A DNA stretch of 64,000 nucleotides from Methylomonas sp. LL1. GTDB lineage: Bacteria; Pseudomonadota; Gammaproteobacteria; Methylococcales; Methylomonadaceae. Location of the stretch: positions 1,922,001-1,986,000 of the forward strand of contig NZ_CP064653.1 of assembly GCF_015711015.1 (NCBI RefSeq), written 5' to 3'. Below are positions 55,680-64,000 of the stretch, piece after piece. The position numbers and the translations under genes were made by a program. The stretch's first letter is position 1. Each line of letters opens with the position of its first letter. The notes under the pieces are model-generated. The model saw only the letters and a list, made by a program, of their open reading frames with translations, was not told where the DNA came from and ran no database searches.

Positions 55680-56003
55680 TTACATGAAATACGCATAAGC
55701 CGCCGCCGCGCTGACCAAGCCCAAGGCCGCGGCAACTATCCATAGCCATTTCCTGGTAACTTTTGGGCTAGGTTGTACAAACTCCACACCCTCGATACGG
55801 GCGTTAATTGCCTTGAATTTTCCACCCGCGTCTTGTCCTACCTGATAAAGCAGCACATCGCCCCGCACCGGCCTGCGCGCCATGCCTTTCAAGGCCGAGA
55901 TGTGCACAAAAATATCTTTATCGCTGTCGTCCGGCTGGATAAACCCGAAACCTCTATCGTCTTTCCAGGTTTTTAAAACGCCCTTATGGACATTGTCTGC
56001 CAT
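55680..56003 (-). CDS. Cold-shock domain protein with C-terminal membrane helix
   Basis: A 107-residue protein. A cold-shock domain (about 5-70) has RNP1-like DRGFGFIQP and RNP2-like DIFVHIS; one membrane helix lies at about 85-106. The domain binds single-stranded nucleic acid, so this form would hold it at the membrane. Related CSD plus membrane-segment (DUF1294-type) proteins are known. Confidence 0.85.
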   Translation of the reverse strand: MADNVHKGVLKTWKDDRGFGFIQPDDSDKDIFVHISALKGMARRPVRGDVLLYQVGQDAGGKFKAINARIEGVEFVQPSPKVTRKWLWIVAAALGLVSAAAAYAYFM

Positions 56004-56066
56004 CGTATTTACCTCTGTCTTGCTGTGTTGTTGAAATATAACCCATCCTTGCCGGTTCCAAACTCC

Positions 56067-56411
56067 CTATGCGTGACAACGCGGGCCTTGATGAAAAACC
56101 CATTCGGTCACCGGCTGGCCGCCAATCAAATGCATATCAATAATTTTGTCCAGCCTTTCGCTGTCGACGGCATAATACCAGACCCCATCCGGTTGCACGC
56201 ACAGCAGGGGACCTGCCGTGCAAACCCCGAAACAATGGACCTTGCCGCGCTTGATTACGATTTTGCCTTCCGTCAACCCCAACTGCTTCAACTTGGTTTT
56301 CAATTCCTCATATAAAGCCGGACCTTCGCCATGATGCGTACAGTTTTTGCCGGCACAAACCAATACATACCGGTCATAGGCCGCCATGGTGGGTTTTGCA
56401 ATGTCGCTCAT
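56067..56411 (-). CDS. Thioredoxin-like [2Fe-2S] ferredoxin
   Basis: A 114-residue protein with the four cluster Cys of the family: VCAGKNC then CFGVCTAGPLLCV. It is soluble and often found near cobalamin or hydrogenase genes; here cobO and cbiA lie about 1.2 kb upstream on the same strand. Function beyond electron transfer is not known. Confidence 0.83.
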   Translation of the reverse strand: MSDIAKPTMAAYDRYVLVCAGKNCTHHGEGPALYEELKTKLKQLGLTEGKIVIKRGKVHCFGVCTAGPLLCVQPDGVWYYAVDSERLDKIIDMHLIGGQPVTEWVFHQGPRCHA

Positions 56412-56588
56412 AATAAGATCCTCGATTGGCTGAATACTGGAATATCGGGGACAACACCGGATGATTTTTTCGGTTCGGGACGGGTGAAAGGGCGCGACAC
56501 GCTCGGAATATACGAGGGTTGGAAGATAGGCTAAGCCATGACGGGAATCAATAGGCGCCCCTAACGGAATGCAGGAACGCCAATAGAC

Positions 56589-56951
56589 TTAGATTTTTTT
56601 ATCGATTAAAACTTTGTCATCAATCACCAGCTTGGACACCCCACCCAGCGACTGATGCAAGGTACATGAAGCGGTTTTAAAGTTGTCGCCTGCTTCGCCC
56701 ACCCACTCCAGGGTGACATAGGTTTCCTTGTCGGTATCGGTCTTGGAAGGAAAAAAGACTTGCGAACCGGTTTTATTTTCGATCAATTTCGGGCATTTTT
56801 GATTCGCCATTTCCTGCATGGCGACGAGGGTTCGAATCTGCGAGGCCGCTTCTTTTTCTTCATTGGTTTGCTCCTTACTGGCGCCCACCAACAAAAAACC
56901 CACCACAAACACGCCGGCGACTGCGATCATCAATTTCTGTGTTTCACCCAT
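56589..56951 (-). CDS. Small membrane-anchored protein, unknown
   Basis: A 120-residue protein with an N-terminal hydrophobic segment (about 8-24) and a periplasmic-looking domain with two Cys (about 53 and 96) that could pair. No family recognised. It is separate from its neighbours by over 100 bases each side. Confidence 0.6.
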   Translation of the reverse strand: MGETQKLMIAVAGVFVVGFLLVGASKEQTNEEKEAASQIRTLVAMQEMANQKCPKLIENKTGSQVFFPSKTDTDKETYVTLEWVGEAGDNFKTASCTLHQSLGGVSKLVIDDKVLIDKKI

Positions 56952-57086
56952 GGTTGCTCTCCTCTGTTTTATAGTTATATTCGGCTAATCCGAAATGTCA
57001 CGCTCTGGATTCTATGCCATGTTACACATATCAGCAATTGATGATTCCAAGACCGGCTGGAATCATCCAGGGTGTAAGGCTAAAAA

Positions 57087-57494
57087 CTACTGCGGATCGA
57101 CCTGCTCAATCCAATCGCCCAGATTATAATAGTTGCTGATACGCGCCACTTTACCATCACGAATTTCAAAAAACGCGCCGGCCGGTAAACGGTATCTTTG
57201 GCCGTTGGCTTCCGGCAAACCTTCGTCCGTATTCAGATATTCGCCCAACACCACGAATTCCGCCGCCGCACGGCTGCCGTCCTCGCTGGTCATGATCACC
57301 ATGTCGACCAGTTGCTCCTTGTAATGGTGATTCATTTTTTTCATGAACTCGGCAAATGCGGCTTTACCCTGTTCGCGATCGCCCTGATTGATGTCGTGAA
57401 TCACATCATCGGTCAACAAGTTCAGGAAAGTATCCATATCGCCGTTATTGAAGGCTTGATAGTATTTTTCAATAAGTTGTTTGGTTTGCTGCAT
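57087..57494 (-). CDS. SnoaL/NTF2-like protein (ketosteroid isomerase-related)
   Basis: A 135-residue NTF2-fold protein: start KQLIEKYYQAFNNGDMDTFLNLL and end FFEIRDGKVARISNYYNL. Such proteins bind small ligands or catalyse isomerisation. The substrate is unknown. Confidence 0.78.
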   Translation of the reverse strand: MQQTKQLIEKYYQAFNNGDMDTFLNLLTDDVIHDINQGDREQGKAAFAEFMKKMNHHYKEQLVDMVIMTSEDGSRAAAEFVVLGEYLNTDEGLPEANGQRYRLPAGAFFEIRDGKVARISNYYNLGDWIEQVDPQ

Positions 57495-57558
57495 GATTGC
57501 GCCCGTGGCTAAGGATTAAAAAGCCGGCAATTCTGCCAGAATCGGCATTTTTTTTCAG

Positions 57559-58095
57559 CTAAAATTCCACGCCTTGCTCGGCCTTGATCCCAACCTGAAA
57601 GGCATGCTTGATGGGCTTCATTTCCGTCACGGTATGCGCCGCCTCTATCACCTCGGGCGCGGCATTACGCCCGGTCAATACCAGATGCATCCAGGTTGGT
57701 TTCTGGTCCCGGATAAAATCGGCGATTTCCTGGCCGCTGATCCAACCGTACCCGCAGCAATAATTGATTTCATCCAGCAGCACCAGATCGAATTCCCGCG
57801 ACAGGATTTTTTGTTTGCTGAATTCCCAAATCTCGCGACTGGTTTTGATGTCCTGCTCCGGATTTTTGGTGTTCCAGGTAAAACCGTCGCCCAAGGCATG
57901 CCATTCGATATTATCAAAGCGCTCGGCGGCCTTTTGTTCACCGGTTTGCCACTGGCCCTTGATAAACTGGATCACGCACACCTTCATCCCCCAGCCGGCG
58001 GCGCGAAACACCATGCCGAAGGCACTGGACGATTTGCCCTTGCCTTCGCCAGTATGCACCAATACCACGCCCTGCCTTCTGTCTCTATTTTTCAT
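57559..58095 (-). CDS. cobO: Cob(I)yrinic acid a,c-diamide adenosyltransferase
   Basis: A 178-residue P-loop enzyme of the CobA/CobO type: VHTGEGKGKSSSAFG, FIKGQW and VLLDEINYC. It attaches 5'-deoxyadenosyl to cobalt in the corrinoid. The start is the ATG at 58095, overlapping the cbiA stop by ATGA; a GTG at 58104 is possible. The pair forms part of a split cobalamin pathway. Confidence 0.92.
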   Translation of the reverse strand: MKNRDRRQGVVLVHTGEGKGKSSSAFGMVFRAAGWGMKVCVIQFIKGQWQTGEQKAAERFDNIEWHALGDGFTWNTKNPEQDIKTSREIWEFSKQKILSREFDLVLLDEINYCCGYGWISGQEIADFIRDQKPTWMHLVLTGRNAAPEVIEAAHTVTEMKPIKHAFQVGIKAEQGVEF

Positions 58096-59360
58096 GAAAA
58101 CCACTCGGATGCCGCGCGCGGCGCACTGGCGAAATACCAGTGATTATAGGAGGCGCGCAGATTTTTATAGCGTATGCCCTGGTCGCCGTTACAAACAAAA
58201 GCCGGCGCGAGGGAAGTTTTGCTTTCGCGGATAGAAAAATGAAACTCATGCCCGCGCATACCGGATGCTTCCTCGCGATAACCCAAGGCCGCCAGTTTGT
58301 TTTGCATACGAGACACGAACGGCAAAATATCGGCCATCGGCCAACTTCGGCCGTCGATGGCCAGCAGCGCCTCGCCCAACAGCATGGCCCCACCGCACTC
58401 GGCCAACACCGGCTTGCCGGATTCAACAAAGGCTTTCAGCGACGCCCAGGTTGCCGATCGGGCCAGTTGTTTGACATGCAACTCCGGGTAGCCTCCCGGC
58501 AACCATAGGGCATCGGCCTCCGGCACCGCTTCGCCGGCCAACGGCGAAAAATATTCCACGCCGGCTCCCTGCGCCATCAACCAATCCACATTGGCTGGAT
58601 AAATGAAACAACAGGCCTGATCCTTGGCAATCGCCACCGTCTTCCCCTGCAATAATGCCGACGTATCCGCCCGGACCGTTTCGGTTCCTCGCCACTGGCT
58701 AAATACCGCCGATAATAGAGCGTCATCGACTTGCAACGCCGCCGCAAAATCCGGCAATTGCTCCATATCCGGCATTTTCAGGCCCAAATGCCTCTCCTCC
58801 AGAACGCAAGCTTGTTTACTCAACCAGGCAATCAATGGCGGCAAGCGGTATTCGGCCAGGGCTTCCCGTACCAGTTGGGCATGATGTTCGCTACCCAAAC
58901 GATTGGCAATAATGCCGGCTATGCTGACGCCTTGTTGGCGGGCAAGGTCGCAAAATCCGCTGACCAACGGCACGATGGAACCGCTCATGCCCCTCGCATC
59001 GACCACCAAAATCACCGGCACTTGGAGTTGGGCGGCCAAATCGACACTGGAACCTGCCTGCCCTACCCCGGCACGGCCATCGAACATGCCCATCACGCCT
59101 TCGATCAAGCAACAATCCTCTTCCTCGGCCAAGCTATTCAGCAGACGCCGAGATTCGGTTATGCCCACCATCTGCGTATCGAGATTATAGGAAGGCCGCC
59201 CGCTGACGGCCGCATGCCACAGGGGATCGAGAAAATCCGGCCCGACTTTGAAGGCACGCGGCTTCAGGCCGCGGCTTTTCAAATATTGCAGCAACGCCAG
59301 CATGACCGTGGTTTTACCGCAACCGGAATGGGTACCGGCCAACAGCGCGAGTTTCATCAT
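58092..59360 (-). CDS. cbiA: Cobyrinic acid a,c-diamide synthase
   Basis: A 422-residue enzyme. The N-terminal synthetase has a P-loop (GTHSGCGKTTVMLALL), and the C-terminal glutaminase-like domain has WLPGGYPELH and the nucleophile Cys in VLAECGGAML. It amidates carboxylates a and c of the corrin ring using glutamine and ATP. It is translationally coupled to cobO. Confidence 0.93.
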   Translation of the reverse strand: MMKLALLAGTHSGCGKTTVMLALLQYLKSRGLKPRAFKVGPDFLDPLWHAAVSGRPSYNLDTQMVGITESRRLLNSLAEEEDCCLIEGVMGMFDGRAGVGQAGSSVDLAAQLQVPVILVVDARGMSGSIVPLVSGFCDLARQQGVSIAGIIANRLGSEHHAQLVREALAEYRLPPLIAWLSKQACVLEERHLGLKMPDMEQLPDFAAALQVDDALLSAVFSQWRGTETVRADTSALLQGKTVAIAKDQACCFIYPANVDWLMAQGAGVEYFSPLAGEAVPEADALWLPGGYPELHVKQLARSATWASLKAFVESGKPVLAECGGAMLLGEALLAIDGRSWPMADILPFVSRMQNKLAALGYREEASGMRGHEFHFSIRESKTSLAPAFVCNGDQGIRYKNLRASYNHWYFASAPRAASEWFS

Positions 59361-59370
59361 CTTCCGAGGC

Positions 59371-59637
59371 TTATTTGCGCAAAGTATTGTAGATTTTAAA
59401 ACTCAAAATCAGAGAAGCCAGCAACAAGGTCACGGCATTGGCCGCGATAATGGCGGGGTTGGCAAGATAAATGCCGTAAATCAGCCACAACAACACGCCG
59501 CTGGTGAACAGGCTGTACATGCCCAACGATAAGGCATCGGTGTCTCGGGTTTTCAGAGTCAAAATGGCTTGCGGCAAAAACGATACCGTGGTCAGCGTGG
59601 CCGCCAAGTATCCGATCAAGTCGGGAATCATGTTCAT
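59371..59637 (-). CDS. SemiSWEET sugar transporter family protein
   Basis: An 88-residue protein with three helices and the SemiSWEET motif (IGYLAATLTTVSFLPQAI, with the PQ turn). Family members dimerise to carry sugars. The open frame extends far upstream, but that part is a shadow of the next gene; the ATG at 59637 starts the fold. Confidence 0.8.
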   Translation of the reverse strand: MNMIPDLIGYLAATLTTVSFLPQAILTLKTRDTDALSLGMYSLFTSGVLLWLIYGIYLANPAIIAANAVTLLLASLILSFKIYNTLRK

Positions 59638-59645
59638 GGGGTTAA

Positions 59646-59840
59646 TCAGGGGAAAAATCGGTGGCCGATAAAATACAGCGTGGCAAACAAAAACAACTGC
59701 AGAAAAGTCAACAACCAGAAATAACCGATGAACATCATGATTTTCACCGGCTTTTCCTGTTCCTTGCGCCTGATCATCCACCAACTGCTTACCGTGGAAA
59801 TCAGCATCACTACCAATAACGCAATAATCGCCGCATTCAT
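59646..59840 (-). CDS. 64-residue two-helix membrane protein
   Basis: Two hydrophobic helices (about 4-22, 36-57) joined by a basic loop (RRKEQEKPVK). It lies between ftsK (stop six bases upstream) and the SemiSWEET gene (8-base gap), so it is likely translated from the same transcript. No function recognised. Confidence 0.6.
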   Translation of the reverse strand: MNAAIIALLVVMLISTVSSWWMIRRKEQEKPVKIMMFIGYFWLLTFLQLFLFATLYFIGHRFFP

Positions 59841-59846
59841 CGGCTA

Positions 59847-62141
59847 TCAACGCGGCGGCGGAGCCAGCACCTCGCGGGAGCCGTTGGTCTCGGCCGGGCT
59901 GACCACGCCGGCATTTTCCATGTCTTCGATGATGCGAGCCGCGCGGTTGTAGCCAATTTTGAAGCGGCGTTGCACGCTGGAAATCGAGGCTTTCCGGGAT
60001 TCGGTCACAAAGGCCACGGCTTCGTCATACAGTGCATCGCTTTCGCTTTCTTCTCCCTCGGCACCAGCCACTTCGCCGCTATCGGTGCGTTCTTGGGTGA
60101 TTTCGTCCAGATAATTGGTGGGGCCGGTTTTCTTCAGAAATTCCACCACTCTATGCACTTCATGATCGTCGACGAAGGCGCCATGAGCCCGCAACGGGAT
60201 GCTGGTACCGGAAGGTAGAAACAACATGTCGCCGTTACCCAGCAAGGCTTCCGCCCCGCCCTGATCGATAATGGTACGGGAATCGATGCGAGAGGAAACC
60301 TGAAACGAAATCCGGGTCGGCACGTTGGCCTTGATCAAGCCGGTCAACACGTCCACCGAAGGCCGCTGGGTCGCCAACACCAAATGAATGCCGGCCGCCC
60401 TCGCCTTCTGCGCCAGACGCGCGATCAACTCTTCAACTTTTTTGCCCACCACCATCATCATATCGGCCAACTCGTCGATCACGATGACAATACTGGGCAG
60501 TGTGGTCAGCGTGGGATAGTCTTCCAAAGCCACCGGCGTTTCCGGCCTGAACAATGGATCGCGTATCGGTTTACCGGCGGCTTCGGCTTCCGTCACCGCA
60601 TGGTTATAACCGGCCAGATTACGCACGCCGACCTTAGACATCAATTTATAGCGCCGCTCCATTTCCGCCACCGACCAGCGCAGGGCATTCTGGGCATCCT
60701 TCATATCGGTCACCACCGGCGTCAGCAAATGCGGAATGCCTTCGTACACCGACAACTCCAGCATTTTGGGGTCGATCATGATCATCCGCACATCATCCGG
60801 CTTGGATTTATATAACAAGCTCAAGATCATGGTATTGATGGCGACCGATTTACCGGAACCCGTGGTACCGGCCACCAACGCATGCGGCATTTTGCCCAGA
60901 TCCGCCACCACCGGCGTACCGGAAATATCCTTGCCCATCGCAATGCTGAGCTTGGATTTTGCGCGTTCGAATTCGTCCGATACCAGCAAATCGCGCAACG
61001 ACACCATTTCGCGTTCCTGATTGGGAATCTCCAACCCGATCACCGATTTGCCCTCGATGATTTCAACGATCCGTACGCTGGTCACCGACAAACCACGGGC
61101 TAAATCCTTTGCCAAGCTGCTGATCCGGCTGACCTTGACGCCGGCCGCCAAACGCAACTCAAAGCGCGTGATCACGGGACCGGGCAACACGGCTTCCACT
61201 TCGGCGGAAATACCATAATCCTGCAAAACGTCTTCGACTTGCCTGGAAATTTCTTCCAACTCCAGCTTGGAATAACGCTTGACCTTGATTTCGCGCTTAT
61301 CCAGCAAGGTCAAGGGCGGCAAGGCATTCAGATAAATATCCGGCCCAAAATCCTCCACCGGCTTGCTGTCTTTTTTACGCTGCGGCTTGACGGCTGCCGC
61401 CGGTTTTTCCATCGGAGCCGATTTTAGAATTTGTAAGCTAGGCTTTTTGGGCTTTTCCTCGTCAAGCGCTTCAGGTGCCCGGGCCTTTTTAACGGCCAAC
61501 GGACGTTGCGCTCTTTCGGCACGTTGTCGCGCGGGAGCCTCAATCGCTTTCCGCCCCAGTACGGCAAAAACACCGATGGCGCATTTGCCGACGACATTCA
61601 TCGCCCCCAACCAGGACATACCGGTCAACATGGTCACGCCGGTCATAAAAATCGCCAGCAATAACAGGGTAGAACCGGAATTTCCCAGCAAATGCACCAA
61701 CACATCGCCGATTTCCCGGCCCAGAATACCACCGGGACTTTCCGGCAAATCGACCTTGGTTCTGAGGAAATGCAAATGTAAAAACAAAATCGCCGAGCCG
61801 GAAATCATGGTGGCGATGAAGCCGCCGCTCCGCATCAACAACAACCAGCGGCCGGTTTTAGATTGATCCGATGAGAACAACATGTAGCCATAGCCCAAAA
61901 CCATGATAGGAATCAGATAAGCCATCAAGCCGAAAAAGTACAGAATAAAATTGGACAACCAGGCGCCGAACAAGCCGCAGGCGTTGTTGATGGCTTGATA
62001 TGACGTGCTATGACTCCAGCCCGGATCGTTCGAATCGAAAGTCAACAGCGCGATCAAAAGAAACAGTCCGCAGCAGGAAAAACCCAATAATGCAATTTCG
62101 CGAAAACCTCTCGCGCTTCTTTCTTCCACAACAGCTACCAT
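59847..62141 (-). CDS. ftsK: DNA translocase FtsK
   Basis: A 764-residue protein. It has four N-terminal helices, a short Lys/Pro/Ala linker (about 200-280), the beta domain with Walker A GTTGSGKS (near 425) and Walker [11 protein letters not shown]. The C-terminal gamma winged helix that reads KOPS ([20 protein letters not shown]) is complete. It pumps DNA at the septum and activates XerCD at dif. The linker is short compared with E. coli. Confidence 0.95.
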   Translation of the reverse strand: MVAVVEERSARGFREIALLGFSCCGLFLLIALLTFDSNDPGWSHSTSYQAINNACGLFGAWLSNFILYFFGLMAYLIPIMVLGYGYMLFSSDQSKTGRWLLLMRSGGFIATMISGSAILFLHLHFLRTKVDLPESPGGILGREIGDVLVHLLGNSGSTLLLLAIFMTGVTMLTGMSWLGAMNVVGKCAIGVFAVLGRKAIEAPARQRAERAQRPLAVKKARAPEALDEEKPKKPSLQILKSAPMEKPAAAVKPQRKKDSKPVEDFGPDIYLNALPPLTLLDKREIKVKRYSKLELEEISRQVEDVLQDYGISAEVEAVLPGPVITRFELRLAAGVKVSRISSLAKDLARGLSVTSVRIVEIIEGKSVIGLEIPNQEREMVSLRDLLVSDEFERAKSKLSIAMGKDISGTPVVADLGKMPHALVAGTTGSGKSVAINTMILSLLYKSKPDDVRMIMIDPKMLELSVYEGIPHLLTPVVTDMKDAQNALRWSVAEMERRYKLMSKVGVRNLAGYNHAVTEAEAAGKPIRDPLFRPETPVALEDYPTLTTLPSIVIVIDELADMMMVVGKKVEELIARLAQKARAAGIHLVLATQRPSVDVLTGLIKANVPTRISFQVSSRIDSRTIIDQGGAEALLGNGDMLFLPSGTSIPLRAHGAFVDDHEVHRVVEFLKKTGPTNYLDEITQERTDSGEVAGAEGEESESDALYDEAVAFVTESRKASISSVQRRFKIGYNRAARIIEDMENAGVVSPAETNGSREVLAPPPR

Positions 62142-62226
62142 AACTTTATGCTCTCGAAAATAAAGCGTAATAAAACATGATTATAGATGATAAATGGCAG
62201 ATTTTACATTAGCCGGTGGGATTTGA

Positions 62227-63273
<1,047 letters not shown>

Positions 63274-63305
63274 AAACCAGTTCTCTGCTTTACTGCCCGT
63301 GCCTA

Positions 63306-63340
63306 CCGCTAACAGGCGAAAAACAGCCTGTTAGCGGTTT
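63306..63340 (+). terminator. Terminator of trxB
   Basis: A perfect 12-bp stem CCGCTAACAGGC / GCCTGTTAGCGG with an 8-base A-rich loop, followed by TTT. It starts 33 bases after the trxB stop. Confidence 0.7.
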
Positions 63341-63461
63341 CCTGGTCCAGCTCCCATCCATCTTATATTGGGTTCCTGAGTCTGAGCGCCATCGGCGTTT
63401 CGCAACTCCGTCGAGAAACTGTGATATTAGGCGATCTATGACAATAAATGTATCCAATCCA

Positions 63462-63596
63462 AGTAATTTGCCGTTGACTGAGCGGAATCGAAGTCAACCG
63501 TTCGCTTCGGCTACATCGGCTTTGCTCGGCACAAGTCCGCTCAGCGAACGACACATATATTTGACATTGGCAATGGGTACAAACTTTCTCAAAAAT
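63462..63596 (-). repeat. Dispersed intergenic repeat family 1, copy c (inverted)
   Basis: On the minus strand it begins TTTTTGAGAAAGTTTG, TACCCATTGCCAATGTCAAA and ends GACTTCGATTCCGCTCAGTC. It is the longest copy seen. The rest of the 63274-63792 gap holds the terminator and a small ORF. Confidence 0.7.
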
Positions 63597-63687
63597 CACC
63601 TTATTTGCGGATTTACATTATAAAACCAACAAAAACATGGTAATTTCCTAGCCTTGATTTCCCAGCCATTCACACTGAGGTTCAACC

Positions 63688-63771
63688 ATGGAAATCCTTA
63701 AGCTGGATCGAGAAGTCAATGCCGTGATCGATCATTACCACGCACGGCAAAGGCCTCATGTTATCGACTGA
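63688..63771 (+). CDS. Possible 27-residue ORF
   Basis: MEILKLDREVNAVIDHYH... with GAGG seven bases before the ATG, ending 21 bases before the next gene start. The composition is protein-like and the ribosome-binding site is good, but the length makes the call uncertain. Confidence 0.3.
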   Translation: MEILKLDREVNAVIDHYHARQRPHVID

Positions 63772-63792
63772 TTATTAACTCCCCATACTTGC

Positions 63793-64000
63793 ATGATGCC
63801 ACGACTACTGCTCGCCATCCTGAATACGGCCCTGTTCATTGCATTGTCGTTAATGGCATCTATCGCTTATTCGGCTCCCAATTATTTCTTTACCAATAAA
63901 AAAGACACCGCCAGCTTTAGCGTGGCGCCCAATATTCTTCAAGATCATCGGGGTTTTATCTGGTTTGCCACATCCGAGGGACTAGTGCGTTTCGATGGTT
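63793..64000 (+). CDS. Sensor protein with two-component-regulator propeller, 5' end only
   Basis: The first 69 codons are visible: a signal peptide (LLLAILNTALFIALSLMA region), then the first propeller blade SVAPNILQDHRGFIWFATSE followed by GLVRFDG, the Reg_prop pattern. Such proteins continue with more blades, a Y_Y_Y domain, and a kinase or GGDEF output, all beyond the window. Confidence 0.75.
   Translation, partial: MMPRLLLAILNTALFIALSLMASIAYSAPNYFFTNKKDTASFSVAPNILQDHRGFIWFATSEGLVRFDG

Overview
The window reads as chromosome of a gammaproteobacterium. The ffs-dnaX-ybaB-recR cluster, hflD, rne with a long leader, a B-type (ba3) terminal oxidase and the general style of the proteins suggest an aerobic Methylococcales (Methylomonas-like) bacterium. 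That placement is recognition only: no methane-oxidation gene or rRNA gene is present to prove it. Core genes are moderately GC-rich; two stretches, 8.2-11.9 kb and 36.7-38.0 kb, are clearly AT-rich and look acquired.

Layout. 1-1091: 5' part of an exopolysaccharide sugar transferase (-). 1404-4433: periplasmic binding protein plus hybrid histidine kinase. 4668-6409: ABC exporter (-). 6621-7670: threonine aldolase. 7.67-12.26 kb: an island flanked by direct copies of the aldolase 3' end, carrying one 1233-residue STAND NTPase with ten Sel1-like repeats and a possible HEPN RNase domain. 12.3-16.5 kb: dmeF, two YeeE/YedE halves, xseA, M23 peptidase. 16.5-23.3 kb (-): diguanylate cyclase, then recR, ybaB, dnaX, 4.5S RNA, sppA-like, gph-like, rluC. 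23.3-28.6 kb: rne, prfC, tpm. 28.9-34.5 kb: ba3 oxidase (IIa, II, I), dihaem cytochrome c, a haem-binding membrane protein and a chemotaxis receptor with a c-haem motif in its sensor.

35.1-39.2 kb is a chromosomal integron. A complete integron integrase (intI, +) lies beside an attI core, with four attC sites and cassettes transcribed away from it (-). The cassette boundaries are internally consistent: the R'' box of three cassettes is the exact complement of the core at the cassette's own 5' edge, and the fourth differs by one base. The cassettes encode proteins I cannot name. One is broken by an IS91-type remnant. A 71-bp tandem duplication holding four palindromes sits between intI and attI.

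39.3-45.3 kb (-): dctA-like symporter, class A acid phosphatase flanked by inverted copies of a dispersed repeat, and a gnnA-gnnB-lpxB-type cluster that suggests amide-linked lipid A. 45.6-48.1 kb: copA and copZ-like chaperone. 48.2-51.3 kb: EAL-HDOD protein, rhodanese, hflD, mutM. 51.3-62.1 kb is mostly (-): RsbU-type phosphatase with degenerate receiver, small conserved proteins, PerM-type permease, cobO-cbiA, SemiSWEET, ftsK. 62.3-64 kb: trxB, a terminator, a repeat and the start of a propeller-type sensor protein.

Two families of dispersed intergenic repeats and two shorter inverted-repeat elements fill most of the long gaps. I saw no tRNA, rRNA, CRISPR array or complete insertion sequence.
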